NCBI GenBank assembly: GCA_009773075.1
Contig: WOUX01000109.1
Coordinates: forward strand, 1-8,174
Length of the DNA stretch: 8,174 bases
Reading direction: 5' to 3'
Origin: a bacterium
Lineage (GTDB): Bacteria > Desulfobacterota > UBA8473
Below, in pieces: positions 1-5,751 of this stretch. A program made the position numbers and the translations under genes. The notes beneath the pieces are model-generated. The model worked only from the letters and a program-made list of their open reading frames with translations, did not search any database and was not told the DNA's origin. Each line of letters starts with the position of its first letter. The first letter of the stretch is position 1.

Positions 1-1073
1 ATTCTAATTCCTGTTCTATCTATCTCTTCTGCAGTTCTAGGCCCGATGGCGCAGATTCTAATGCCTTTTAAATCCCGAATATCCCTGCCCCTTACCTTCA
101 GTCTTTCAAAAAAGAACCTTACCCCATTCACACTGGTTAAGATCAACCAGTCATACCTTTCTAAGTTATCAATGGCTTCATCCAAGGCATCGAAGCTTCC
201 AGGTGGTCTTACATCAATTGTGGGAAACTCTATCGGTTCAGCGCCGTATTCTCTAAGGAGGTCGCTAAATTCACTTGCCTGACTCCGTGCTCTGGTTACT
301 ATGATCTTTCTGCCAAACAGTGGTTTCGTTTCAAACCAATTGAGTTTATCCCTTAACCTGACGACCTCTCCAACTACTGTTACGGCAGGCGGGGTTAAAT
401 TTTTCCCCCTGGCTAACTCTGCAATAGTCTCTAAAGTGCCTGTCAGGGTATCCTGTTTTCCAAGTGTTCCCCACCTTATAATAGCAACCGGAGTCTTTGG
501 GTCCCTCCCGTTTTCTATCAGGTTCTTTACAATCTGAGGGAGGTTCTTCACACCCATCAGAAACACCAGTGTCCCTATACCCGTAGAGATTTTATCCCAG
601 GCGATACTGGATTCATCTTTTGTTGGATCCTCATGACCGGTGATAAATGCCACATTAGAGGTAAAGTCCCGGTGGGTAAGTGGAATGCCTGCATAAGCGG
701 GAACGGAGATTGCAGAGGTCACACCTGGCACTATCTCAAAACATATCCCACTGGCAGCCAGCTCTTCTGCCTCTTCTCCACCCCTCCCAAACAGAAAGGG
801 ATCCCCTCCCTTAAGCCGGGCAAGAACCTTACCCTCCTTTGCCTTTTTGATGATAATACTGTTTATCTGAGACTGTGAATAAATGTGGTCTCCACCCTTT
901 TTCCCTGCATAGATAAGTTCCGCATCTTTTTTGGCATACTCAAGCAATTTAGAATTGGCAAGGTAGTCATAGACGACTACGTCTGCCTTTCTAATACATT
1001 CGATACCCTTCAGAGTAATCAGACCAGGGTCGCCAGGTCCGGCACCTATAAGATATACCTTTCCTCTTTTCAA
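1..1073 (-). CDS. cobA-hemD: Fused uroporphyrinogen-III C-methyltransferase / uroporphyrinogen-III synthase (CobA-HemD), cut by left edge
   Basis: The N-terminal domain transfers two methyl groups from SAM to uroporphyrinogen III to give precorrin-2, the entry to siroheme and cobalamin. The C-terminal domain cyclises hydroxymethylbilane to uroporphyrinogen III. Both are cytoplasmic. 357 codons are visible. Residues 1 to about 245 are a complete SUMT: GAGPGDPGLIT at 10-20, RLKGGDPFLFGRGGEE at 86-101, PGVTSA at 116-121, PLTHRD at 131-136. From about residue 250 (KPLFGRKIIVTRAR) HemD begins, with LTSVNGV and CAIGP motifs; roughly 108 residues are present, so more than half of HemD lies beyond position 1. 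The start is TTG at 1073: an SD-like GGAGAGGAG lies 5 nt upstream, and this places GAGPGD at the usual distance from the N-terminus. The ATG at 1086 is out of frame. It follows the AI-2E gene by 37 bp on the same strand, so probably shares its transcript. Such fusions are common in anaerobic bacteria, often in hem clusters. Confidence 0.95.
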   Translation of the reverse strand, partial: MKRGKVYLIGAGPGDPGLITLKGIECIRKADVVVYDYLANSKLLEYAKKDAELIYAGKKGGDHIYSQSQINSIIIKKAKEGKVLARLKGGDPFLFGRGGEEAEELAASGICFEIVPGVTSAISVPAYAGIPLTHRDFTSNVAFITGHEDPTKDESSIAWDKISTGIGTLVFLMGVKNLPQIVKNLIENGRDPKTPVAIIRWGTLGKQDTLTGTLETIAELARGKNLTPPAVTVVGEVVRLRDKLNWFETKPLFGRKIIVTRARSQASEFSDLLREYGAEPIEFPTIDVRPPGSFDALDEAIDNLERYDWLILTSVNGVRFFFERLKVRGRDIRDLKGIRICAIGPRTAEEIDRTGIR

Positions 1074-1110
1074 ATCTCCTCTCCATACTAAGGATAAATA
1101 TAGGCTCTGT

Positions 1111-2163
1111 CTACGAAATAGTCTCTTCTCTATAAATCTGGATAAAGGTTGATAGTAAAGCCAGAACTAATGGGCCAAAGATTAATCCCAGAATGCCGAA
1201 CAGCTTGAGACCGCCTAAAACAGCTAGAAATATCATAAAGGATGAAAGTTTGATCCTGTTGCCTATGAGCTTTGGTTTTAGAATATTGTCAATAGAGCCC
1301 AATACAATTGTTGAATAGGCGATTAAGACGATGCCTTTTGTCAGGCTGCCCTTAAGAATCAGGATTACTGCAGCGGGTATCCAGATAATAGTTGATCCTA
1401 TGGCAGGCACAAAAGCAAAAAGAAAGATTAAAAAGCCCCAGAATAGAGATGAAGGAACTCCCAGGATGAAGAATATAACGCCGCCTGCAAGACCTTGAAG
1501 AAAGGCTGTGGTCACATTTCCTACCACAATGGCATTAATTGTATCTTCTATCTTTTTTAGGACTTTGTCCTTGTATGAGGTTTTAATGGGCAGAAGATCA
1601 AGTATGGTATCCTTGATCTCTACACCGTTGTCCAGAAAGTAAAAGACCGAGAAGAGTATTATAACGATGGATATTATAAATGTAGCTATGCTCCCGATAA
1701 TTGTCATTAGACTCCTGGCAACGAACCCTGAAACCTGCTTTGTGGTATCAGCTAGTTTGTCCTTTATGTCCTTTTGACCAATCAGATTTGTGATTTTCTC
1801 ATTCAACCTGCATCTTAAGTCCTTTGAATCTTTACCAGAACATTCTTCAAGTTCTTGTAGCTGTTTACTGACTATTTGTTCGGTATTTGAGTACAACTGT
1901 CCTGCCTGAATGACCAGAGGGGGGATGAGTATTGCAAGGAATAAGAGCAGTAAGGTAGCACTACTCAAGCTCAATATTATTCCTGCCAGGTTTTTTGATT
2001 TTAGTATTTTTGCCAATCTATCGTGTAGAGGGAACAATAGATAAGCGATCAAAGCGCCAACAACGAGAGAAGCCAGGTAATCTTTCAAGACAAAAAAAGA
2101 CAATACTATTAAGAGTAAAAAGAGGATAAAGATCACATATCTCTTTGTTTCTTCTTTCAGCAC
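1111..2163 (-). CDS. AI-2E/PerM family (DUF20) integral membrane protein
   Basis: A 350-residue inner-membrane protein of the AI-2E transporter/PerM family (Pfam AI-2E_transport). Members are proposed exporters of small molecules or ions (AI-2 for TqsA, Na+/H+ antiport for some), and the substrate here cannot be told. Hydrophobic segments lie at about 8-26, 28-46, 60-84, 152-177, 218-236, 238-264, 266-288 and 304-344. A charged soluble stretch (about 90-145), carrying two cysteines at 108 and 118, separates helices 3 and 4 as in the family. Family hallmarks are FVPAIGSTI (251-259), DNILKPKLIG (292-301) and GGLKLFGILGLIFGPL (317-332). Length is normal. Start is GTG at 2163, preceded by an AGGGAAAGGTG ribosome-binding stretch. 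A TTGACA-17-AATAAT promoter sits at 2197-2225. The gene is followed after 37 bp by cobA-hemD; no functional link between the two is known to me. Confidence 0.93.
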   Translation of the reverse strand: MLKEETKRYVIFILFLLLIVLSFFVLKDYLASLVVGALIAYLLFPLHDRLAKILKSKNLAGIILSLSSATLLLLFLAILIPPLVIQAGQLYSNTEQIVSKQLQELEECSGKDSKDLRCRLNEKITNLIGQKDIKDKLADTTKQVSGFVARSLMTIIGSIATFIISIVIILFSVFYFLDNGVEIKDTILDLLPIKTSYKDKVLKKIEDTINAIVVGNVTTAFLQGLAGGVIFFILGVPSSLFWGFLIFLFAFVPAIGSTIIWIPAAVILILKGSLTKGIVLIAYSTIVLGSIDNILKPKLIGNRIKLSSFMIFLAVLGGLKLFGILGLIFGPLVLALLSTFIQIYREETIS

Positions 2164-2196
2164 TTTTTACACCTTTCCCTTATGAAGTTTTGTACA

Positions 2197-2225
2197 ATTA
2201 TTGCTTAGCTCCCTTATAGTGTCAA
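2197..2225 (-). promoter_or_regulatory. Sigma70-type promoter for the AI-2E / cobA-hemD operon
   Basis: Read on the minus strand there is a perfect -35 TTGACA (2225-2220), a 17-bp spacer and a -10 AATAAT (2202-2197, five of six consensus bases). Transcription would start near 2190, leaving a leader of about 27 nt that contains the ribosome-binding site of the GTG start at 2163. Seen in sequence; activity is inferred. Confidence 0.65.
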
Positions 2226-2416
2226 GGTTTTTCTTGTTTCCTAAACCCTTGCCTTTTTACCCTGTTTGTAGTATTTAATTATAGTCGTTAAAAGATTTTG
2301 GTAAGTATCAAAGATGCCAGAAAGGTTTCCCTCAGATAAGGGAGGCATAACTTTTATAGTGACAAAGGCAAAAAATCTCATTTTTTCAAATAGCTAGAAT
2401 ACTTTTCCCCAAAGAC

Positions 2417-2602
2417 TGTGGATAAGTTGTGGATAACTGAGGAATGAAAACACCTAACACCTCAAAAATTGAGGGGTTTTACCTGTTTGCCTACTTATTG
2501 GTCAAGTAAAATTGTCGAATAATATCATTATGTTATAAAATGTTGTTTTGTTATAAAGAGGTTAGATGACCTTCCTTTTTGGTAAGTTAGAATTTATCCA
2601 CA
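2417..2602. other. DnaA-box cluster with AT-rich segment: candidate replication origin (oriC-like) or DnaA-binding locus
   Basis: Three perfect copies of the DnaA box TTATCCACA are seen: on the minus strand at 2417-2425 and 2428-2436 (11-bp centre spacing, about one helical turn), and on the plus strand at 2594-2602. Between them lies an AT-rich segment, 2508-2557, that includes the direct repeat TGTTATAAA at 2531-2539 and 2549-2557, resembling the 13-mer-type unwinding elements of bacterial origins. One such 9-mer is expected about 0.06 times by chance in a window this long, so three in 186 bp is strong evidence of DnaA binding. Whether this is the chromosomal origin, a DnaA-titrating site or a DnaA-regulated region cannot be settled here, because no dnaA, dnaN, gyrB or rpmH is in view. 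Confidence 0.6.
2460..2480 (+). terminator. Small hairpin followed by GG and four T, weak terminator-like
   Basis: CCTCAA (2460-2465) pairs with TTGAGG (2469-2474) over a 3-nt AAA loop, then GG and TTTT. The stem is only 6 bp with three G/C pairs and the T-run is short and delayed, so termination would be weak. It lies between the DnaA boxes and the AT-rich segment, so it may instead be part of that locus. Confidence 0.25.
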
Positions 2603-2738
2603 GATATCTGGAACTTAGGTTGGACTTGTCGTCTTTTCAAAGTCTTCCTTAGGTTCTTACACGTAGAATCTGAGAAATTGTCTCTCACGCTTAGAATTCT
2701 CCGAATTGGAAAAATTTCAAATATCTTTGGCTAGAGAT

Positions 2739-2847
2739 TGATGGACTCGTAAAAAGCTCCAGATGCAAGGCGCGCAAATCACGAGGAGTGAAGCGTACTT
2801 GTAGTTACGCTGCAACGACGAGGGATGCAGCGCAACGCCGCAGATGG
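2739..2847. repeat. GC-rich interspersed-repeat copy (about 110 bp) with internal hairpin, right end missing
   Basis: This block has a composition unlike its AT-rich surroundings and no coding character. It begins with TTGATGGACTCGTAAAAAGC, passes through a perfect stem AGCGTA (2792-2797)/TACGCT (2806-2811) with an 8-nt loop, and ends with GCGCAACGCCGCAGATGG. I recall similar short repeats scattered between genes in Desulfobacterota genomes, usually closed by a right arm complementary to the left end. That right arm is absent here: the sequence passes straight into thioesterase coding sequence at about 2848. Family membership is from memory, not from a search. Confidence 0.55.
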
Positions 2848-3166
2848 TAAGTATTTTGAAAGAGCGAGAACGGAATTTCTTAGGGATAGGGGGCAATTCC
2901 TTACAGACTATATGGAAAAAGGCATTGAGTTCATTGTGGTAAGGGCAGAGGTAGACTATAGGTCTCCCGCAAGGTATAATGATGTGCTGGATATAACAAC
3001 AACGGTTTCAGAGATAGCCAGGGCCAGTTTTATTATGGAATACACTGTCTTGAGAAAGGAGGATGGAAAACTCCTTGCTTCAGGAATGACCAGGCTGGCA
3101 TGTATTAATAAGAACGGAAAGCCTGTAAGGATTCCTGACAGTATGCTGAAGATATTGAGCAATTAG
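2825..3166 (+). CDS. N-terminally truncated YbgC/FadM-type hotdog acyl-CoA thioesterase, probable pseudogene
   Basis: The 113-codon frame matches the hotdog thioesterase family (4-hydroxybenzoyl-CoA thioesterase/YbgC type), which hydrolyses acyl-CoA to acid and CoA in the cytoplasm. Recognisable parts are FERARTEFLR (11-20), the region VVRAEVDYRSPARYNDVLDI (38-57) and the final strand ACINKNGKPVRIP (92-104). Family members are about 130-140 residues and begin with a segment like RVRFAETDAxGxVxHxxY, which carries the catalytic Asp. That segment is absent here. Residues 1-7 are instead encoded by the GC-rich repeat that ends at 2847, and no SD precedes the ATG at 2825, which is just the first ATG after an in-frame stop at 2789. 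I found no trace of the missing N-terminus in other frames upstream. It is therefore probably inactive. Its stop overlaps by 4 bp the stop of the convergent dehydrogenase gene. Confidence 0.8.
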   Translation: MQRNAADGKYFERARTEFLRDRGQFLTDYMEKGIEFIVVRAEVDYRSPARYNDVLDITTTVSEIARASFIMEYTVLRKEDGKLLASGMTRLACINKNGKPVRIPDSMLKILSN

Positions 3167-4305
3167 ACTGACATGAAAAGAGGTTGGTAATCCTCTAATT
3201 CAACGGCTATCCGTTCTCTGTGGAAACCGGTGTCTCCCAACATGAACTCCGATGCCTTAGTACGCAGAAAGTAAAGGCTCAGGTCCAGTTCCTCAGTAAA
3301 TCCGATGGCTCCGTGAACCTTGACTCCCTGGATACAAGTTTGCTGGTAAACCTCATTTGCCTTTGCCTTGACCATGGAAGTCAGCAAACGAGAGGGGGAG
3401 CCTGTGCTTATATTCCATGCTGCTTCATAAACGAGACGCCGCAACCCTTCAACATTGATGAAAACCTCGGCCAATTTGTGTTGAATTGCCTGGAAGGAAC
3501 CGATGGGCTTATCGAACTGCACTCTCTCTTTAGCGTAGCTATTTGCCATTTCCAGCACGAATTGGGCTCCGCCCAACATTTCTGCACATTTTAGGACCGA
3601 TACCCTTTGAAGGAGGAATTCAACGATCTCCCATCCCTTGCCTACCTCTCCCAAAACATTGTCTTTAGGAACCCGTACCTTATCGAACACGACCTCGCAC
3701 TGCTTATCATGTGCTGTGGTAGGGATGACTTCCGTTCTTATCCCCTGGCTCCCTGAATCAACAATGAGCACCGTGATTCCCTCTTGGCTTGTTCGAGCAA
3801 CTACCAAGAGACGGTCGGCTACATTCGCATAGGGTACGAATAGCTTTGTGCCCTCAAGGACATAATCCTCCTGTAAAGAAGTGGCACGAAGTTCCACTCC
3901 CGATGGCTCGTAGCTGGCCGATGGTTCTGTTAATGCAAGGGTCCATATCTCCTCCCCGCAGGCGATTTTTGGCAGGAACCTCTTCTTTTGTTCTGAGGTT
4001 CCGTATTCGAGTATAGGAAGAGAACATAGGGCAACCGTATCGAAGAAGGGGGCTGGGAGAATATTCCTGCCCATCTCCTCCATCAGGATCGTGAGATCAA
4101 AGAAATCCATCCCCGTTCCTTCATATTCTTCAGGCAGTATGAGTCCCATCCAGCCCATCTCTGCCATTCTGCTCCACAGCTCAGGGTCATACCCTTTCTC
4201 GTCTTCCTTTAACTCTCTTACCTTGTCCTTAGGACACTCTTTTTCTAGGAACTTCCTTGCCGAATCTATTATCATCACTTGGTCTTCTGAAAAATCAAAG
4301 TCCAT
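3163..4305 (-). CDS. Acyl-CoA dehydrogenase, second (non-catalytic-type) subunit of a likely heteromeric pair
   Basis: This 380-residue flavoprotein has the three-part acyl-CoA dehydrogenase fold: N-terminal helices (1-118), a beta domain (about 119-225) starting WTLALTEPSA, and C-terminal helices (about 228-370). The FAD-contacting RVQFDKPIGSFQAIQHKLAE (261-280) and VHGAIGFTEE (330-339) are well kept. Two things are odd. The helix-G position that carries the glutamate base in isovaleryl-CoA dehydrogenase-like enzymes is Gln233 in LLQRVS, and the alternative C-terminal position (YEGT in MCAD) reads LGDT. The beta-domain AGSD motif is also lost (SASYEP at 129-134). This fits the partner subunit of two-gene dehydrogenases such as FadE28/FadE29 (ChsE1/ChsE2) or PimC/PimD. 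ATG at 4305 has a GAGAGGGGG stretch upstream, and the gene starts 16 bp after the stop of the large-subunit gene, so the two are cotranscribed. The substrate is unknown. Confidence 0.93.
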   Translation of the reverse strand: MDFDFSEDQVMIIDSARKFLEKECPKDKVRELKEDEKGYDPELWSRMAEMGWMGLILPEEYEGTGMDFFDLTILMEEMGRNILPAPFFDTVALCSLPILEYGTSEQKKRFLPKIACGEEIWTLALTEPSASYEPSGVELRATSLQEDYVLEGTKLFVPYANVADRLLVVARTSQEGITVLIVDSGSQGIRTEVIPTTAHDKQCEVVFDKVRVPKDNVLGEVGKGWEIVEFLLQRVSVLKCAEMLGGAQFVLEMANSYAKERVQFDKPIGSFQAIQHKLAEVFINVEGLRRLVYEAAWNISTGSPSRLLTSMVKAKANEVYQQTCIQGVKVHGAIGFTEELDLSLYFLRTKASEFMLGDTGFHRERIAVELEDYQPLFMSV

Positions 4306-4321
4306 CCGTCTCTACCCCCTC

Positions 4322-5521
4322 TCAATATGATTTGGGTAACTTCAGTCCAAACTGGCCGACGATGTTCAACTCCACCTCGTCTGTCCCGGCAGCGAACGCA
4401 AACCCAAGGAACAACCAGAAGAGTTTTTCCATATGGCCGTTGAGCTTTGTCCATTTGCAGTTTCGACTCAATGGGTCTATTTGTGAGTAGCCTCCAAGGA
4501 TCTCCGTTCCAAGCATTGCCAGCCGCTCCAGTATGTGGTCATTGAAGACTTTATCTCTTGACGGTTCATAAACGGGAGAGTCTCCCTTGCTCATCTTCCA
4601 GATGGTTTCGTAGCCGAGCACCTTTTGGGTCTCAAGTTCGACAGCAATGTCGGCCAATTTGTGTCGTATTTCCCGTTCCCGGAAAAGACCGTTTCCCCTG
4701 GTATACACGATAAGCTCGTCAAGTATCCTTTTATTATACCCGTAACATCTGCCGGCAATGCTTCCTCTTTCGTACCCCAGTGAGTGCATCAACTGGTACC
4801 ATCCATTGTTCTCCTTACCTACCAGGTTGGCGGCTGGCACTCTTAAATCATCGAAGAAGACCTCATTGAATATGTGGAGCCCCACATAGTTCATGAGGGG
4901 TCTTACCGTAATTCCCTTGCTTTTCATATCCACGACAAAGACGCTGATTCCATTGTGCGGCTTGGCAGCGTCCGGGTCTGTTTTCACTGCGAGCCAGCAC
5001 CATCTTGCCCTGTGGGCAGCGCTGGTCCATATCTTTTGGCCGTTGATAACGTATTCATCACCCTCCCTTACCGCACGGGTCCGTATCTTGGCAAAATCAC
5101 TGCCGGCATTCGGTTCGCTGTACGCAGTGCACCAGATACCGTCCGGCTCTCCTGATGCAATGAGTGGGAGATATTTGTTCTTTTGTTCCTCTGATCCAAA
5201 CATCATGAGGGAAGGGCCTACCCAGTCAACTCCGCCTATACCCATTGTAACACCTGGTATCCCCCAGTATGATGCCTCTTCAGAATATACCAATTGCTCC
5301 CAGAGGGAAGCACCCTTGCCCCCATATTCTTCAGGCCATGACATGGTAAGCCATCCTTTTTCAGCAAGCTTCTTTGACATAGACATAGCAAATGCCCAGT
5401 CTTTGTCGTCGCTTTCCTCCTCTAACATAGATGAAAGCCAGCCTGGTGGAAGCTCCTTTTTTGTAAACTCTCGGATTTCCTTTCTCAGCTTTTCTTCTTT
5501 TTCACCAAATTTAAAATCCAT
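4322..5521 (-). CDS. Acyl-CoA dehydrogenase, catalytic-type subunit of a likely heteromeric pair
   Basis: This 399-residue acyl-CoA dehydrogenase oxidises an acyl-CoA to the trans-2-enoyl-CoA, passing electrons through FAD to an electron-transfer flavoprotein. Visible elements are the N-terminal helical domain with WPEEYGGKGAS (62-72), the beta-domain motif YSEPNAGSD (134-142), and a C-terminal helical domain. The likely catalytic base is Glu251 in LGYERGSIAG, the helix-G position used by isovaleryl- and long-chain dehydrogenases; the MCAD-type position reads AAGT, with no Glu. The FAD-binding arginine/glutamine motif in the C-terminal part is weak (REIRHKLAD, 283-291), whereas the neighbouring subunit has a good one. 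Complementary defects of this sort suggest a shared FAD site in a heterotetramer. ATG at 5521 follows an AGGAGGT ribosome-binding site, and TTGACA-18-TATTCT lies upstream. It is the first gene of a two-gene operon. A monomer-type acyl-CoA dehydrogenase acting alone remains possible. Confidence 0.94.
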   Translation of the reverse strand: MDFKFGEKEEKLRKEIREFTKKELPPGWLSSMLEEESDDKDWAFAMSMSKKLAEKGWLTMSWPEEYGGKGASLWEQLVYSEEASYWGIPGVTMGIGGVDWVGPSLMMFGSEEQKNKYLPLIASGEPDGIWCTAYSEPNAGSDFAKIRTRAVREGDEYVINGQKIWTSAAHRARWCWLAVKTDPDAAKPHNGISVFVVDMKSKGITVRPLMNYVGLHIFNEVFFDDLRVPAANLVGKENNGWYQLMHSLGYERGSIAGRCYGYNKRILDELIVYTRGNGLFREREIRHKLADIAVELETQKVLGYETIWKMSKGDSPVYEPSRDKVFNDHILERLAMLGTEILGGYSQIDPLSRNCKWTKLNGHMEKLFWLFLGFAFAAGTDEVELNIVGQFGLKLPKSY

Positions 5522-5552
5522 CGTGCCTCTAACCTCCTCTCAAAAGGTTTAG

Positions 5553-5565
5553 CATACTAAGTATG
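5553..5565. promoter_or_regulatory. 13-bp palindrome CATACTAAGTATG, candidate operator for the dehydrogenase operon
   Basis: CATACT and AGTATG flank a central A in a perfect inverted repeat, 32 bp upstream of the large-subunit ATG and downstream of the predicted transcription start near 5590. Roadblock repression by a dimeric regulator (TetR/FadR type, for example) would fit this position, but no regulator gene is in view. Palindrome seen; role inferred. Confidence 0.35.
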
Positions 5566-5596
5566 ATGGGTTTCCCGAGATTGAGTATTTGAGCAA

Positions 5597-5626
5597 AGAA
5601 TAGTTTTTTTTGAATAGTAATGTCAA
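5597..5626 (-). promoter_or_regulatory. Promoter for the acyl-CoA dehydrogenase operon
   Basis: On the minus strand a perfect -35 TTGACA (5626-5621) inside the larger element TTTTACTTGACA is followed, after 18 bp with an A-tract, by TATTCT (5602-5597, four of six). The leader to the ATG at 5521 would be about 70 nt and holds the CATACTAAGTATG palindrome and the ribosome-binding site. Confidence 0.5.
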
Positions 5627-5649
5627 GTAAAAAATCAGTTTTGCGCCAA

Positions 5650-5679
5650 ACTTCCTTCTTCCTTTTCACAGAAGAAAGT
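5650..5679. repeat. Imperfect inverted repeat in the divergent intergenic region
   Basis: ACTTCCTTCT (5650-5659) is complementary to AGAAGAAAGT (5670-5679) apart from one C/A mismatch, with a 10-nt loop. It lies between the divergent promoters of the dehydrogenase operon and the kinase gene, where it could be an operator or a weak hairpin. The arms are purine/pyrimidine tracts, which lowers its significance. Confidence 0.3.
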
Positions 5680-5727
5680 GATATTAGTTTTATGTACAAA
5701 GCTTAGGTACTTATCAGGTTTTTGCGA

Positions 5728-5751
5728 TATAATCGTAAAGTGAGGTGTATC
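5728..5751 (+). promoter_or_regulatory. -10 element and ribosome-binding site of the PAS histidine kinase gene
   Basis: A perfect TATAAT lies at 5728-5733 with no good -35 at 16-18 bp upstream. The SD GAGGTG at 5742-5747 is 4 nt from ATG 5752 and 7 nt from ATG 5755, favouring the second as the start. If this -10 is used, transcription starts near 5740 and the leader is only about 10-15 nt. This excludes the TTG at 5722, which lies upstream of the -10, as the start. Confidence 0.4.

Larger units (their letters stand above)
2164..2824. other. 661-bp gene-free region between the AI-2E gene and the thioesterase remnant
   Basis: No plausible gene is present on either strand. From left to right it holds the AI-2E promoter (2197-2225), a short hairpin-like TCCCT/AGGGA repeat (2328-2332/2339-2343), a pair of DnaA boxes (2417-2436), a CCTCAA/TTGAGG hairpin (2460-2474), an AT-rich stretch with a repeated 9-mer (2508-2557), a third DnaA box (2594-2602), an AATTC/GAATT inverted repeat (2695-2707), and the left part of a GC-rich repeat (from about 2739). 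The stretch 2608-2738 otherwise shows nothing I recognise. Confidence 0.75.

Noticed and set aside
46..1091. Several 68-81-codon plus-strand frames on the left side
   Set aside because: They are shadows of the minus-strand cobA-hemD gene, whose motifs are continuous throughout.
2444..2509. 21-codon frame starting MKTPNTSKIEG, near the DnaA boxes
   Set aside because: The GAGGA purine stretch directly abuts the ATG (no spacing), the frame overlaps the hairpin, and there is no sign of coding conservation.
2739..2847. Insertion sequence or transposon end with transposase
   Set aside because: No transposase reading frame or clear target-site duplication is visible; only a short non-coding repeat is supported.
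4893..5552. 219-codon open frame on the plus strand opposite the large acyl-CoA dehydrogenase gene
   Set aside because: It is fully antisense to a strongly supported gene, its composition is low-complexity Ser/Pro-rich as expected from the reverse strand, and it has no recognisable domain.
5722..5751. TTG at 5722 as the start of the PAS kinase
   Set aside because: It lies upstream of the predicted -10 TATAAT and has no SD, whereas ATG 5752/5755 follows GAGGTG at proper distance.
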